Shown here piece after piece: positions 45,058-58,290 of a DNA stretch of 64,000 nucleotides. Numbering within the stretch: position 1 is the stretch's first letter; the number at the start of each line of letters is the position of its first letter. The translations under genes and the position numbers were made by a program. A model generated the notes under the pieces. That model did no database searches and was not told the origin of the DNA. It saw only the letters and a program-made list of their open reading frames with translations. The DNA is from Pseudoneurospora amorphoporcata. Taxonomy: Eukaryota > Ascomycota > Sordariomycetes > Sordariales > Sordariaceae. The DNA is taken from NCBI GenBank assembly GCA_033297205.1, contig MU859084.1:124001-188000 (forward strand). Reading direction: 5' to 3'.

Positions 45058-46147
45058 TCATGGCCGGCTCAGAATCCACATGAAAAAGAGCTGCACGATG
45101 TAGGCGTAGAAGAAGAGGAACTGGAGCCTCTGTGATCTCTTTGCCCGACCCTCGGTGGGCATGGTTTGCATAGGACCCTGGGCGTTGTTGTTGTTCTCGG
45201 GCAGAAGGACGTATTTCAAGGAGCGCATCTGAGAAAGGCGGGTTAGTAAACCATCCCATCCTAAAAACAAACTGCAGGGCGACATACCAAAAAGAGAGCG
45301 TTCGCGAAGAAAGTGTAACCAAAGACGGTCCAGCCGATCACACCACCGGTTCCCTTGCCGCCATTGACAATCTCGGCAATAGAGATGGTGACAATAACGC
45401 CAACAAACTTGTACCCAGAGTACGCGACGAGGTCCAAAAGCTGCGATTCGTGGGAGATGCTCAGGAGGTAACATCCCAGCTTCAAGCCCAGAATCTCAAC
45501 AATAACCACCACTAGCGCAGTTGTCGCAACGTATCCGAACAATTCCGGCTTGAACTGACCACGAAGACCGGCGATGAGGGTCTGAAGGAAGATGTAGGTG
45601 ACCAGAGACATGACCGGGATATACATGTCGGGGCTGTTGATGTCGTCCCTGGGAGGCAGGTACCACCCTTCCTGGCCGCCGGGGCTGACTGTCTGCTTGC
45701 GGGCCCAGGGCTTATGCCTCCAGGGAAACAGGACAAGGAATAGCTTGTTTATTACGTAGGAGTTGGTGACGTTGAAGTAGTGTTTAAGCGCCGAGACACT
45801 GACGAAGCGGTTGACCTGTAGCATCTCACGTTAGCATGCGACTCCCTCGTCGACAGTCAAAACCGCAGGACCCTTACATTCTGCTCGAGGTATTCCTGTC
45901 CCTGCTTGAAAGCTGTCTGTCCGAACTGCGAAGCCAGCTGCGCGGCCGGGTCGTTTATGAAGTTTCCGTACTGGCCAAACATGTTTCCTGACGGCGCCCG
46001 CCCTTGCTGCTGGTAAGGGCTTCCATCATAACCCGATTGAGGTTGCGACGTGGGCGGCGGCGGTGATCGTAGTTGGGGCACGGTTGAGACGTGTTGCGGG
46101 ACAGGGTGGTGTAAAGGGGGCGATTGCCCGTAGCCGGATCGCTGCAT
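45058..46147 (-). CDS. YIF1: YIF1 (Hrf1 family) ER-Golgi transport membrane protein
   Basis: Three exons (46147-45878, 45815-45288, 45228-45058) encode 322 residues; introns are 62 and 59 nt. The N-terminal 90 residues are Pro/Gln/Ser-rich cytosolic sequence ending FINDPAAQLASQFGQTAFKQ, a hallmark of Yif1. The domain then reads VNRFVSVSALKHYFNVTNSY, VINKLFLVLFPWRHKPWARK, and DDINSPDMYIPVMSLVTYIF. Four or five membrane helices follow, the last (LFFYAYIVQLFFMWIL) at the C terminus. Yif1 pairs with Yip1/Yos1 and Ypt/Rab proteins to support vesicle fusion or budding between ER and Golgi. Start codons of this gene and of the SRP receptor gene diverge, 690 bp apart. Confidence 0.94.
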
Positions 46148-46836
46148 CCTGTCGGTTGGTGTTGTATGAAGTGGAAGGGAGAGTTTGCGTATTAGTCGCG
46201 GTCCTAGGACTCTTTCCGCGGGTCGATTGGTATGAAGTCCGTGATGCTAGGAGGTCGGTATAGCGCCGCTCGTGTTGACCGTGTTGCGTGGCTTTGCGAG
46301 GCAGCTCTGTCGGGGAGATGCGATGTGTTTCGTTGAATCTGGAGATGGATGCTGTCATTACCTAGAGGTACGCTAGGTACCTACCCGTGCCACGCAACCC
46401 ACCTTCCACTTAGGCAGCTTAGACCCCCGTAGACCCCCCTCGACGAGCCCCCAAAGCCGACAGCGCGACCCCTGGCCGGCCTTGCCGTGGCACTCGACCG
46501 TCTGCCGTGCCAAGTGAATAGCCTGATGAGGTGACATCTTATCGGCGCCCTGTCTACCAAGAAGTCCAACGGCCCCACCTTGCTCCAGCGCTTCCAGAAG
46601 CGCGGCGGCCTGTCCCACGCCGATGCAGCCATTATGACAGTTTGGCTTCCACCTGCATTGAGTCTAGGTCTTGGACTCGAAGCATTTCCGCCCCTTTTCC
46701 AGCTTTGTATTCTTTCTCAAACTCTTCCTCTTTGACACGATTCGCACTCCTCCAGACGCCAATTGACACCAAGGAGTGCCACTTATACCCGTTACACCAC
46801 CTTAGCAATTCGAAACGGGTCACCTTCAGACGAACC
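46148..46836. promoter_or_regulatory. Divergent promoter of YIF1 and SRP receptor alpha
   Basis: The 689 bp between two divergent start codons holds both promoters. Frames in it, up to 122 codons, overlap the coding sequence antisense or are short. Sharing of elements between two secretory genes is possible but no site can be named. Confidence 0.5.
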
Positions 46837-49023
46837 ATGTTGGACACTTTCGAGATCCTGACGACGTCAGGGGTGGTGCTATGGTCGAGGACATACGCCG
46901 CCGTCAGTCCTGCTGTGGTCAACAACTTCATTTCCGACGTCTTCATTGAGGAGAAGAGCGCCGTTGCTGGTACCAAGGATGGCGCTTCTGCGTCGGCCAA
47001 CCCGCCCTACAAATATGACCAACACACACTGCGCTGGTCGTTTGAGAAGGAACTGGGTATTATTTTTGTTGTATGCGCAACCCCGCCATGTGCTTTCTCT
47101 TACCCTTTACGGTCACTTGCTGACATGATGATTCACAGGCGGTTTACAGATCTCTCCTACACCTCTCATGGATCGATAAGCTAGTTGACAACATCCGCAC
47201 CATCTTCGTGAACCTCTATGGCGACCAGCTAAAGAAGCCGAACGTTACGCTTATTCAATGCGCCAAATTCGATAACTACTTCGACCAACAACTGCAAGAA
47301 CTCGAGAAGACGGGCAGTAAAACAGATTCGAAAGACATTCGGGCGTTCCATGATGAAACTCTGTCGGATGAAGGCGATATCCCCCCACCACTACCTGGCC
47401 TTGTGCGAGGCGGCCGTGTTCCGAGCAACATCAATACAAGCAAGCAGGGCGATTCGGACTTCGATACATCGCCGAACGCATCGCGACCCACCACTCCTGC
47501 TGTAGCAAGTCACCTTTTGGTGGCAAAGCCAGGTCCGGGAGGCAAGATGTCGAGAAGAGCGAGAAAGCTACAGAATACCAACTCTGCGCCTGCTTCTTCG
47601 GGGGATGAAGCGTCTGTCAAAAGAGCCAAGGCCAAGGCCGCCAAGAAGGGAAGAAAGTGGGATGCGGACGGCCTTGCTGACGAGGATGATGATGTTCAAC
47701 TGGATTTCTCCGCCTCCAAAGCCACAAGCGATAGTGAAGGTGAAGCGGGAAGGCGGCCGGCTGTTGAAGAGGTGGATGCCTCAACATGGGGTTCGACCAC
47801 AAAGGGCAAGTTTGTTCTCAGAGACCTGGGCGACGAGGTTCACTCGATTCTCGCGTCTGCGGAAGCCAAGAACTCCGCGTCCAAGACCGATGCTCCAACT
47901 GGTCTGGTGGGAACCGGTCTCAGTGCGATTGGAGGTCTTTTCAGGAACGTGGTGGGTGGCAAGGTCTTGACTAAGGAGGATTTGGACAAGGCCATGAAGG
48001 GCATGGAAGAGCATTTGTTGAAGAAGAATGTTGCGCGCGAGGCTGCTGTGCGCCTCTGCGAAGGCGTTGAGAAGGAGCTTATCGGTGTCAAGACAGGAAG
48101 CTTCGAGAGTAAGTCCGGTTCTTAAGTCCTCCAATTTGCGATCGCAAAGCGCTGACAACGTTTCCCAGGCATTAACACCAGGATACAAAAGGCTATGGAG
48201 GTCTCGCTGACCAAAATGCTTACGCCTACATCCTCGTTGGACCTTCTCCGCGAGATTGACTCCATCACATCACCACCAGCCACGTCCTTGCGCAAGGCGC
48301 GGCCCTACGTCATGTCCATTGTTGGTGTCAATGGTGTCGGCAAATCGACCAACCTGTCAAAGATCTGCTTCTTCCTCTTGCAAAACAAGTACAAGGTGCT
48401 GATCGCGGCAGGCGACACATTCCGCTCGGGTGCCGTTGAGCAGTTGGCGGTGCATGTTCGCAACCTCAAGGAACTCACTCAAAGAGAAGGCGGCAAGGTT
48501 GAATTGTACCAAAAGGGATACGGCAAGGATGCCGCGGCGGTGGCCAAGGATGCCGTCACATTCGCTGCCCAGGAGGGCTTCGACGTGGTGTTGATTGACA
48601 CAGCCGGTCGTAGGCATAACGACCAACGGCTAATGTCTTCGCTTGAGAAGTTTGCCAAGTTTGCGCAACCTGACAAGATTCTGATGGTTGGCGAGGTAAG
48701 AAGCATCCCATCCTGCACTATGAACTGCTCTTCAACATATCGTTTCTCTGATGGCTGACCCTATGGCTTCGCAACAGGCACTCGTCGGTACCGACTCCGT
48801 GGCTCAGGCCAAGAACTTCAACGCCTCGTTCGGAGCTGGCCGATCTTTGGACGGGTTTATCATCTCCAAGTGCGATACAGTAGGAGACATGGTGGGCACA
48901 ATTGTCAGCATCGTCCACGCCACGAACGTTCCTGTTCTATTCGTGGGTGTTGGGCAGCATTATTCCGATCTCAGGAACTTCTCTGTCAAGTGGGCAGTAG
49001 AGAAGCTGCTGAGCAGCGCATAA
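46837..49023 (+). CDS. SRP101: Signal recognition particle receptor alpha subunit
   Basis: Four exons (46837-47070, 47139-48108, 48169-48695, 48778-49023) encode 658 residues. The N-terminal longin-like SRX domain begins MLDTFEILTTSGVVLWSRTY and runs into the second exon (LLHLSWIDKLVDNIRTIFVN), where it binds the beta subunit in the ER membrane. A basic, disordered linker follows. The NG GTPase domain shows the P-loop GVNGVGKSTN (about residue 455), DTFRSGAVEQL, the G3 motif DTAGRRH (about 544), the SKCD G4 motif and the closing FVGVGQHYSDL. The protein docks ribosome-SRP complexes to the translocon. Introns are 68, 60 and 82 nt; the first two have standard GTATGC and GTAAGT donors. Confidence 0.96.
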
Positions 49024-49538
49024 ACTACGTAGCCGGCCGTTCGGGGGGACTACATCAATGTGTATAACTGAGAAGTCTTTATCCATGCGTCTTGGAATAT
49101 CCATAACGAATAAATGCCCATTTAATAGGCAGTACTAATCGAAGCAATTGATCACAATCATCATTACAATGACGTGTTTGGACTTCCTGTCTTGAGAGAT
49201 GTGGTATACTGTGGAATTGTCAAGTGCTGCCCGTTGAGCACCTCTGAACCCCTTTTCACGATAGACTTGGCATAAACAACTGCTGCCTTTCTTAGACTGG
49301 TCACTTGCACGTGATTACCCGTTTAGCCCCGCCTCGCGTTTGTCCGAGCGCGTTTCTAGGCTTCGTCCACGTTACATGCCGCTATACCTAACATCCCACC
49401 TTATCGCATATCTCCGTTGCAGAACCCAACGAACTTCTGTCCTCTGGCCATTCCATATTGGGTCTTGCTTCGATCGTACCTTGGTCCCAGTCCTAGATTG
49501 TCGCCGCCACCGATTTCCACCAAAGATGTCGATTGAAA
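49024..49538. promoter_or_regulatory. Upstream region of ATR gene
   Basis: The 515 bp between the SRP receptor stop codon and the ATR start codon contains the 3' end of one and the promoter and leader of the other. An out-of-frame ATG at 49526 opens a short frame overlapping the ATR start. Confidence 0.55.
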
Positions 49539-49600
49539 ATGGCGTCCGGAGTCCATGGCAAAACAGTCAAGGGAGGCGCCCTTGGGGAGAGCTTCACTGA
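49526..49600 (+). promoter_or_regulatory. Overlapping upstream open reading frame at ATR start
   Basis: An ATG at 49526, in the context AAAGATGTC, opens a 24-codon frame ending at 49600, which overlaps the presumed ATR start codon at 49539 in another frame. If the transcript starts upstream, scanning ribosomes would meet it first and ATR output would fall unless leaky scanning occurs. This is seen in sequence; effect is inferred. Confidence 0.45.
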
Positions 49601-52600
49601 GGACGTCCAAACCCAGCCCGGCTCAGCACCGCCGCCGTCAGCTCTAGCCGCGGAGCTTGTCGGAGGTCTCCCAAAGGAATCCCAACGTACGAAACCTGAC
49701 GAGATCACCGAGATCAAGCGGTTGTGCACCATCATCGAGAAGGAAAAAGACAAGGCTGGTTCGGATCCGGAAAAGACATACGAAGAACGACTTGCGTACA
49801 ATCACATCCTCTTCTATGTCTGCGCCGGACCTGTTCTTGATGTCGTCAAAACCGATGACCCATTCGCGAATTTCGCCCGCTTGCAGCTCAAGGCCCAGAA
49901 CACCATTAGTCTCCTCAAGCTTGCTGTCCAAGAGACCCCAGATGTGCTGAACCGGACTACCGATGGGAATGAGTTCTTGCTACGCGGCCAGGAACCGCTG
50001 TGGCTATGGTTCCAACCCAGGTTGCTTGCGCTTCTGGGTCGTGCTAAGGTGCTTGGTATTACGTCTGCCATTGAGGACTTCTTCCACTTTACTTTGCAAA
50101 CCGTTGCTGAACATGTGCTCCTCTGGGATCTTGGCCCACTCTTGCTTCAGTATTTTCAAGCAAGCTTGCGCGGTAAGCATTGACGAAGAGCGCCATCTGG
50201 TCATGTAGACTAATCGCTAATGTCAATGCAATGCGCCAGCCGTACTCGAGCATTTCCAATCGAGCCAGCTTACCGACAAACCCCCTACCCTCGACATTCA
50301 ACTTCCGCCGGACACATTTCTTCGAGCCTTGGACCTCGATGATACAGATACTCCCTCCAAGTTCTCCTATACCATTCGGGATTCCGAACATGCTATCCGC
50401 CACGCCCTCAGCCTTTTCCACATCCTCAAGACATCCATTCTGCCCGCGGGGGGTGCTGAGCCCCCACTGCTATACCGCGAAAACATTGCTTGGATGATGG
50501 ACGTGTTTCAGCCGCTCTTCTCTGTTTTGGTAGACTGGTCGACACAACTGAAGATAAGTCTAGCGCCCTATGTTCAGACCGCTATTAGCCTAGCCGAAGC
50601 CGCGGACGACACACTACGCCCAAAAGCGATATCCGTCCTTGCGTTGATATGCGCCGAGGTACTTGATAGATGGGAGCAATATCTTGGCGAAGATGAGTTT
50701 GGGCTGGCTATGAGGCAGACACTCTCTTTGGCTTTGCTCCATCTCGTCAAGGAAGCAGATAAATACAGGTCTTTGCTTCAGTTGATCGAATCCCGAGTAG
50801 TCATCCCTGCCGTCAAGTTTACTACAGCTAGCCTTCCTAATTCGGACCTATGGGTTGGTACCTCGGAAATGTCAGCTTGGGGTTTGATTGGTGCTAACAT
50901 CCATTCCAGAGATCAGCCATGTTCCTCCAGCAGGCAGTGTCTGCGGATATTTCTTCTTCCCAAGTTCCTCAAGAACTAGATTCCAGTAAATTCGTTGACG
51001 TCACCCTTCGCCACCAAGTCGAACAGTTGGGCTTCGATTCTGCTGTCGAAGACGCTGAACCAGCACCTAAACGAAGGAAACTCGTGGAGCACCAATCATT
51101 ATCAGCCGAAATCGTCGAAGAAATATGCCGCGTTGCTAACCTGCCAATCTCCGAAGACATCTCGTCTCTAGAAGATAGCCTAATGTGAGTTGGCCGAGTA
51201 GAAGGCAGGCCTTGCTTTTTTTCATACTAACAAGTATAGTGATGCCTTTCCCAAGCTGACAACACTTCGACAATGCCGAGTCGTTGAGCTCCTTTCCTTT
51301 GTCCCGTGCGCTACCGATAATACGCTGGGACTCGAAGATTATGGTTCGGACTCACCGGCCTCCTCATCGGCCTCTTTAGAATGTTCCCATTGCTCCATAT
51401 TCGGATATTCAGCCATTACGCAGGCATGTGACGATGCCGTTACAAAGAGAACTGCCTACAAGATCCTGGAGAAGCTTGTCAAGAGTCCTAGTTTCCATGG
51501 GTCTAGGCGCCCTCGTGTGTACACGATGGTGCGTTTACAACGCATGTTGCGGCATACCGTCCTTCCTGAGTTCCGCGATCTGGAACTGTCGGTACTTGGA
51601 CAGTGGTGTGTCCAGTCACTACGCAGTTCTATACGAGAGCTCCGTATCGGTGCTGGTCGGGCACTTGCCGTCCTGTTAAATGAGGCGGATGCTGCGGAAT
51701 TTGACCGTGCTGTCATCACATGCAACCAAAACATTGTCCTTGACATTCTTAAGTTAATCACCAACGAGGACGCTCTTCACTTGCATGAAACTTGCATCCT
51801 TGCTTGGGGCCAAGCAGGAAGAGTTGTATCTGCCGACCACCTTAACTTGATTCTGATCAAGCTCGTTGAGTATTTGGGATACAACAACTCGGTCGTCTCT
51901 GCTATGGCTGTTAACGAAATCCTCAACATCGCAACGTATCGTGGGATAACGCCCTTGCAGCTGTTTGCGCCATACTGGGAGAACATGGCGGTACTGGTTG
52001 TCAAAGACTTGGTTTCGGCACCGCAGACCACGAGGTTGGTTGCAGAAACTTTGCAGCTCAGCGTCCGAGAGCTTCTTTGCCTGTTACAGAGACACGCTCT
52101 CCCATGGTTGGTATTGGCAAGGAACATAGGTGTAATCACGAAAATTGCCAGAGCCCGGGGCGATGAATCAATATGGCAACCTTGCCTTGACAGTGCCAAC
52201 TATCACTCGATCGTTGCTCTTCTCTTGATCCAGGATGTTCCGGACGTCGAAGAACATGCAATGGCACTGCTTAGCGCGATATCCCCCAAATTCGAAAAGC
52301 CCGATCCTGATGAGAACCCCGATGAGAGACGGCCGGCGTCTGTACGCCAGGGGTTCGCTGACGTCTTGCGATCTAACCCGTTGGGAACATTATTCGAGCT
52401 TTTTAAAGCTAGTGGCGGGGCTGACGAAAACAAGAAGGCACTGGTAAGTTTTATGCACTGATATGTAGAAACCGACGGTTAACAGTACCCAGATACGCAA
52501 AGGTGTCAGTACCTTGGCGACTGTGAATGCACCTACAGAAGAGCAGGGATCCGAGCCATCGCACATCATCAAGCGCTTCTTAGACAAGCATACACTCGGG

Positions 52601-55600
52601 CTGGTAGCGCGAATCAGTGAACGAATCACAGATATCGATGCTCCTATCCCAGAGAGACGACGATGCCTCAAAGCAATGGAAGAAATGATCAGAGCTTGTC
52701 GATTATCTGTATCAACCGCTCGGTCACAGGTATGCTGCTCTGAATCAATGACTCCGGCCTGGAAACACGTATACTCACCACACTCCTCTCATAGATATCG
52801 GCATGTTTACTTTCTGCACTAGGCTGTGACGAGCTTCTTTCTGATGCCTTTTCGTGCTGGTCGGTCATGCTTTTGCACATGGACGAGACGGATGTGCCGA
52901 ACTTGCTTGACACCACGCTCTGGGTGATCACACATCATTGGACATGCTTCGACGAGAGTACCAAGCAACAGGCTCAAGTAGTCCTCAACGCCCTTTATCA
53001 GACTAATAGGGATGATCTCGTGAAGGCAACGGCCTCGATGACGACTTTCAATCATCTCCCTGACTTGGCTGAACACCGCAAGCGTCTGGATCTTCTGCCG
53101 GGGTCGAAATTTACTCGTCAAGATCTTTTCAGCACTTTCCGCAAACGACTGAGACACGAGCATCCAGGCGTTATTGAACAGGCTTTGACCGAGCTCCTCG
53201 AGTTATTGCGGCAACATAAAGACTATATCCAAGCATCCGCTCTCACTGAACAGCCAAAATCGTTCATTCCGGAACTTACACGCTCTGTTCTCGATTGTGC
53301 CGCCAAGTACAATGGTTGGCAGCCTGGGATCATGCGCATCTGCGCCGAGTGCATTGGTATCATTGGGTGCCTTGACTCGAACCGGATGGACAGCAATCGA
53401 AAACAGAAGCGATTTGTCGTTAGTCACAACTTCTTGGATGTTAGAGAAACATCGGACTTCGTGTGTTTCATGCTGGAGAACGTCCTCGTCAAGGCTTTCC
53501 TTTCCACTACAGACACAAAGTTTCTGGGCTTCCTTTCGTATGCGATGCAGGAGCTACTGGCCAGTACGGGCATCAAGATCGCCTACCAAACTGAGGGACA
53601 GGGCCAAGATAAGGCATTACACGAGAGATGGCGGAATTTTAACGACATAACCAAGGAGGTTTTGACGCCATTTCTGACATCCGAGTTTGTCGTTTCGTCT
53701 GGAATGAATTTGCAGGAAACCAAGTACCCGGTTTTCGACCCCCAGAAATCATATGAGAGTTGGCTGAAAACGTTCGTTCTCGATCTTCTTCGCAACCCAC
53801 AGAATCCCAACAGCCATCTTCTCTTTCCACCTCTCTGTCGACTTATTAAGGTCCAGGATCCTTCTGTCAGCGAGTTCCTGTTGCCTTACGTGGTGCTACA
53901 CGCTGTGATAGGGGGGGAGCACACTGCCAAGGAATTAGAAGAGAGCCAGGTGCTCGAGGGGGAGGACGGGTTGGACACCGCCGAGGCCCGCAACAACAAG
54001 ACAAACGGCTCAGAATGGAGGGAGAAGGTAAGGGCTGAGCTCAAGACCATTTTGGAGTATCAACCGCCGGAGACCGCCACACACTCCGAGAAAGAGGAAG
54101 TCAAACTTTGCTACGAGGTATGTACACGCTCTCCTGCCTGTTATTTACTGTTTACCGACCAAACTTAGGCCGTGTTCCGGATCCTTGACTACTTCAAAAA
54201 TTGGCTACACGTCAAAAAGTCCCAGTCAGTACCCCGAGAGATAGATGCGAGGTGGTGTCCCTTGGTTGAAGGGATGCTTTCTTCCCTTGATCCGGAACTT
54301 GTTGCTCGGCGAGCGATCGACTGTGGGCAATATGCTCGCGCTCTTTTGTTCCTGGAGCCACACATTGAAAGTCGCAGACACCATGCCATAGGTGACGAAG
54401 CAACTCGTCTCATGCGATCGGTGCACGACATCTATACCCAGATCGATGATCCTGACGGACTGGATGGCATCTCCGCGTGCATGAAAGACCTCGGGTTTAA
54501 GGAGCAGGCTCTCAGTCATCGTAAAGCGGGCCGATGGACTGCTGCACAGACCTGGTATGAGATACAGCTGGCTGAATCGCCGGATGATGTCAATCTTCAG
54601 CTCGACCTCTTGACCTGCCTGGAGGAATCAGGCCAGTATGGTGAGTGACCTCGGCTATCTTTTGAGCTGATGATACGGCGCTAACATTGCGTCCAGATAA
54701 TCTTCTGAGCTTCGCTGAAGGAATCGAGAAAACACCGAGCAGTCTGGGCAAGGTAATGCCTTTTGTTCTCGAGGCGTCGTGGGCAACTGGCAGATGGCAG
54801 ATCATGGAGAAGTATCTACGGTCGTACACTGAGGGCGACGTTACCGATATCTTCAACCTCGGTATCGCTGATGCTTTGCTCTGTCTCAAGGAAGGAGACG
54901 GAGAAAGGTTCGAGGAACTTCTGCAGGCAATGCGGGACAAGGTGGCCGGCTCCATGACCTTTTCAGCGACATCGTCTTTCAAGACCTGCCATGATGCGAT
55001 GCTGAAGTGTCACGTCCTGGCGGATCTTGAGATGATCGCCAATGCGGAACCAGTCGAGGGTGAAGGTCATGAGCCTCTTATGAAGGCTCTAGAACGCCGC
55101 TTGGAGGTACTCGGCGCCTATGTCAGCGACAAGCAGTATGTGCTTGGGGTAAGGAGAGCAGCGATGGAGCTAATGAGGTATATGTCCTTTCTTATTCCCG
55201 AACCGAGCTTATTTCTAACCATTCACTAGGCCGAAATTCGGAGATGAGGAGATATCATCGTCATGGCTTGCCACTGCTCGCTTGGCTAGAAAATCTGGTT
55301 CGACTCATCAGTCTTTCAACGCCGTGCTGCGTGCCCAGCAGCTTGGAGATAGCTCTGCAGTCTTAGAGTACGCAAAGCTGTTCTACAAGGACGGCCAGCA
55401 TCGCAAGGCGATCCAGCTATTGCAGCGCGCCATCGACGATGATGTCTTCAACAACGATAGCGCAATGGTGATAGATACTCCGACATCTAGTAAGAGCCAG
55501 GAATCTCATCGCAATCTGCTGAAAGCCAAAGCCCACTTGCTTCTTGCCAAGTGGCTCGATTCCACCGGCCAAACTCATGCTGGTGCTTTACGCTCAAAGT

Positions 55601-57462
55601 TTCAAGAGGCCGCCAAAACCCACCCCCAATGGGAGAAGGGACACTACTACCTTGGGCGCCACTACAAGAAAGTCTTGGAGTCCGAAAAGGCGCTCAGCCC
55701 GGATGACCAAAGCGACGCATACTTGACCGGCGAAACCGCCAAGTTGGTTATAGAGAATTATCTGCGCTCACTCAACTTTGGGACGAAGTATGTTCATCAA
55801 ACCTTGCCACGAATTCTCACCCTATGGCTCGAACTCGGGACGCAAGTCGACGAATCGTCACTCGGCAGGGTGACGTTGTCCGCGGAGCTGCAAAACCGTC
55901 GGAGGGCCATCCTCCACGAGCTTTATAAGCATTTCAACAAGCATCTATCCAAGATGCCAGCTTACATATTCTACACGGCTTTGCCGCAAATTGTGGCTAG
56001 AATAGCCCATCCGAACAACGACGTGTTCAAGGTTCTGGAGCAAATGATCATCAAGGTGGTGGAAGCACACCCTCGACAGGCTATCTGGAGTCTCTTCTCT
56101 TTTATGACGGGTCGTATGAACAGTGCTAGGCGACACAGAGGGCACAAGGTCTTGGACGACCTCAGAGCAATCGGGAGAGAAGTTGATAAGACAGGTTATG
56201 ATTTGAAGCAGTTGCTCAAGATGGGCGAGAAACTTGCTGAGCAGCTCCTTTTAGCATGCAACAAGGGCGATTTCCAAAGCAACAGGACGGTAAAAGCAAG
56301 CATCACGAAGGACTTGAACTTCAACCACAAATGTACGCCGTGTCCGCTGGTGGTGCCGATAGAAACGTGCCTGACCGCGACATTGCCGACCTTGACGGAC
56401 AACATCAGGAAGCACAAGGCATTTTCCGAGGACGTCATCACCATTGATGGATTCCTTGATGATGTGCTGGTGCTGGGATCCCTAGCGAAGCCGCGTAAAC
56501 TGACAGCACGCGGATCCAACGGGCAACTCTACGGTCTCCTGATCAAACCGAAGGATGATCTCCGCACCGACCAACGTCTCATGGAGTTCAACGGCTTGAT
56601 CAACCGGTCGTTGAAGCGCGATACTGAATCCAGCAAACGGCAGCTCTACATCAGGACGTACGCCGTCACACCTTTGAACGAGGAGTGTGGCATCATTGAA
56701 TGGGTTGACGGTCTGAAAACGCTCCGTGATATCCTCCTAGGCATCTACAAGACGCGCAACATCACACCCAACTACCAGCGCATCGCCGAGCTGATGAAGC
56801 AGGCGTGCACGTCCGACGAAAACCTCCATCTCTGGTCCAAAGACGTGCTCGGCATGTTCCCTGACGTGCTACCCGAATGGTTCATCTCGCAATTCCCCGA
56901 CCCATCCGCCTGGTTCGCCTCCCGACTGCGGTACACGCGCTCCTGTGCCGTCATGTCCATGGTCGGCACGATCCTCGGTCTCGGCGACCGGCACGGCGAG
57001 AACGTGCTTTTGGAAGAAGGAAACGGCGGCGTCTTCCACGTCGACTTCAACTGCCTCTTCGACAAGGGCCTGACGTTCGCCCAACCGGAAAAGGTCCCCT
57101 TCCGGCTGACGCACAACATGATTGCCGCCATGGGCATCTACCGCTACGAGGGCCCCTTCCGCAACTGCAGCGAGCTAACGCTGAAGGTGTTGAGGCAGCA
57201 GGAAGAGACGCTGATGACGATCCTGGAGGCGTTCATCCATGATCCGACGCTGGATCTGCAGAAGCCCAAGAAGAGGACTCATTATGTCGTCAAGCTGAAT
57301 CCGACCAGCGTGGTGGAGAGTATCAAGCGCAAGGTTAGGGGGTTGTTGCCGCATGAGAAGATACCCTTGGGCGTGGAGGGTCAGGTGGAGGAGCTCATTA
57401 AGCAGGCGACGGATCCGAAGAATCTGGCGGCTATGTATATTGGATGGTGTCCGTTCTTGTAA
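49539..57462 (+). CDS. MEC1: ATR/MEC1-type DNA-damage checkpoint kinase
   Basis: Nine exons (49539-50172, 50240-50853, 50910-51184, 51240-52443, 52493-52729, 52795-54117, 54169-54640, 54697-55177, 55230-57462) encode 2490 residues, near the length of Aspergillus UvsB and Neurospora MUS-9. The long N-terminal part is helical HEAT-like repeats and includes a region typical of the UME domain (CILAWGQAGRVVSADHLNLI, NNSVVSAMAVNEILNIATYR). FAT-type helices follow. The kinase domain has the Gly/Lys region SLAKPRKLTARGSNGQLYGL (about 2163), catalytic GDRHGEN (about 2331) and the metal-binding HVDFNCLFDKG (about 2350). The FATC end is NLAAMYIGWCPFL. All eight introns are 49-67 nt. ATR, with its partner Ddc2/ATRIP, senses RPA-coated single-stranded DNA and halts the cell cycle. 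The short spacing to the PARP-finger gene downstream is noted. Confidence 0.95.
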
Positions 57463-58290
57463 AGATATCGACAGAGCTTTGGAACGAGTCTAAGTCAGGT
57501 CATCATGATGGTCTACCCATAAAGCGTATAGCGTATTAAGAATAGACAGCATAGTTGAAATATTTGTCAAGTAAGGGTGAACAGAGCATTGGGACGGGAG
57601 TTGTTCATATCAGAAGCTCCTTAGTTGATATCGCTACAGTGAGGTGCTACAGTGCTACAGCGCTGGAAGGGCGGGTGATGCGAATGGTGGCAAGCGCAGA
57701 GGGGTCCCAACTCACCTGCTCCTTCCTTGTGTTTCTGATTGCCCATTCCTTGTGCCCTAATCTCAACTGATTGTCAAAAATAATTGACAATGAAAGTTTC
57801 AACCCTTGACAGTTCAACACCGCGAAATATTTTCACAGTTTCTGACGAGCATCATTTCCAGGTCGTCATTAGGGACGGTGACATTTTCAATCCCCTCTTG
57901 CAACATTGCCCACTAGAACTAACCAGCAGGGAGACAACCAACACCGCCCCCTGTACGTGGTCAAACCCATTCACCTCCCGCTCCGCGCCAGGACATCCAC
58001 ACACCCACCATACCTGGGCCATCTCGATAAGTCTTTCTCGCGTCCATTCCGAAAGTAAACGCGCTTTTGACCCGTCACAAACCCGTTAGAAACCCCTACT
58101 CACACTCAGAATATCGAATATATCTTTATCCCCTTCGAGTATTGTTCGTCCTGGATATTTTGCCAAGTCAATCCCGAACTTGCGAGGAAAACCCGGCCAT
58201 CGCACCTCGTTCAAGTTGTCTGTGCGCCCGTCTGTCATCTTGCCCTCGTCATCCAACTTTCCGAACAGACGACAACATACGCCTTTCAAG
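57463..58290. other. Intergenic between ATR and PARP-finger genes
   Basis: The 828 bp between two plus-strand genes contains the 3' region of the first and the promoter of the second. No gene is seen; frames are short and without relatives. Note a CTACAG-CTACAG-like short repeat near 57640-57660. Confidence 0.6.
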
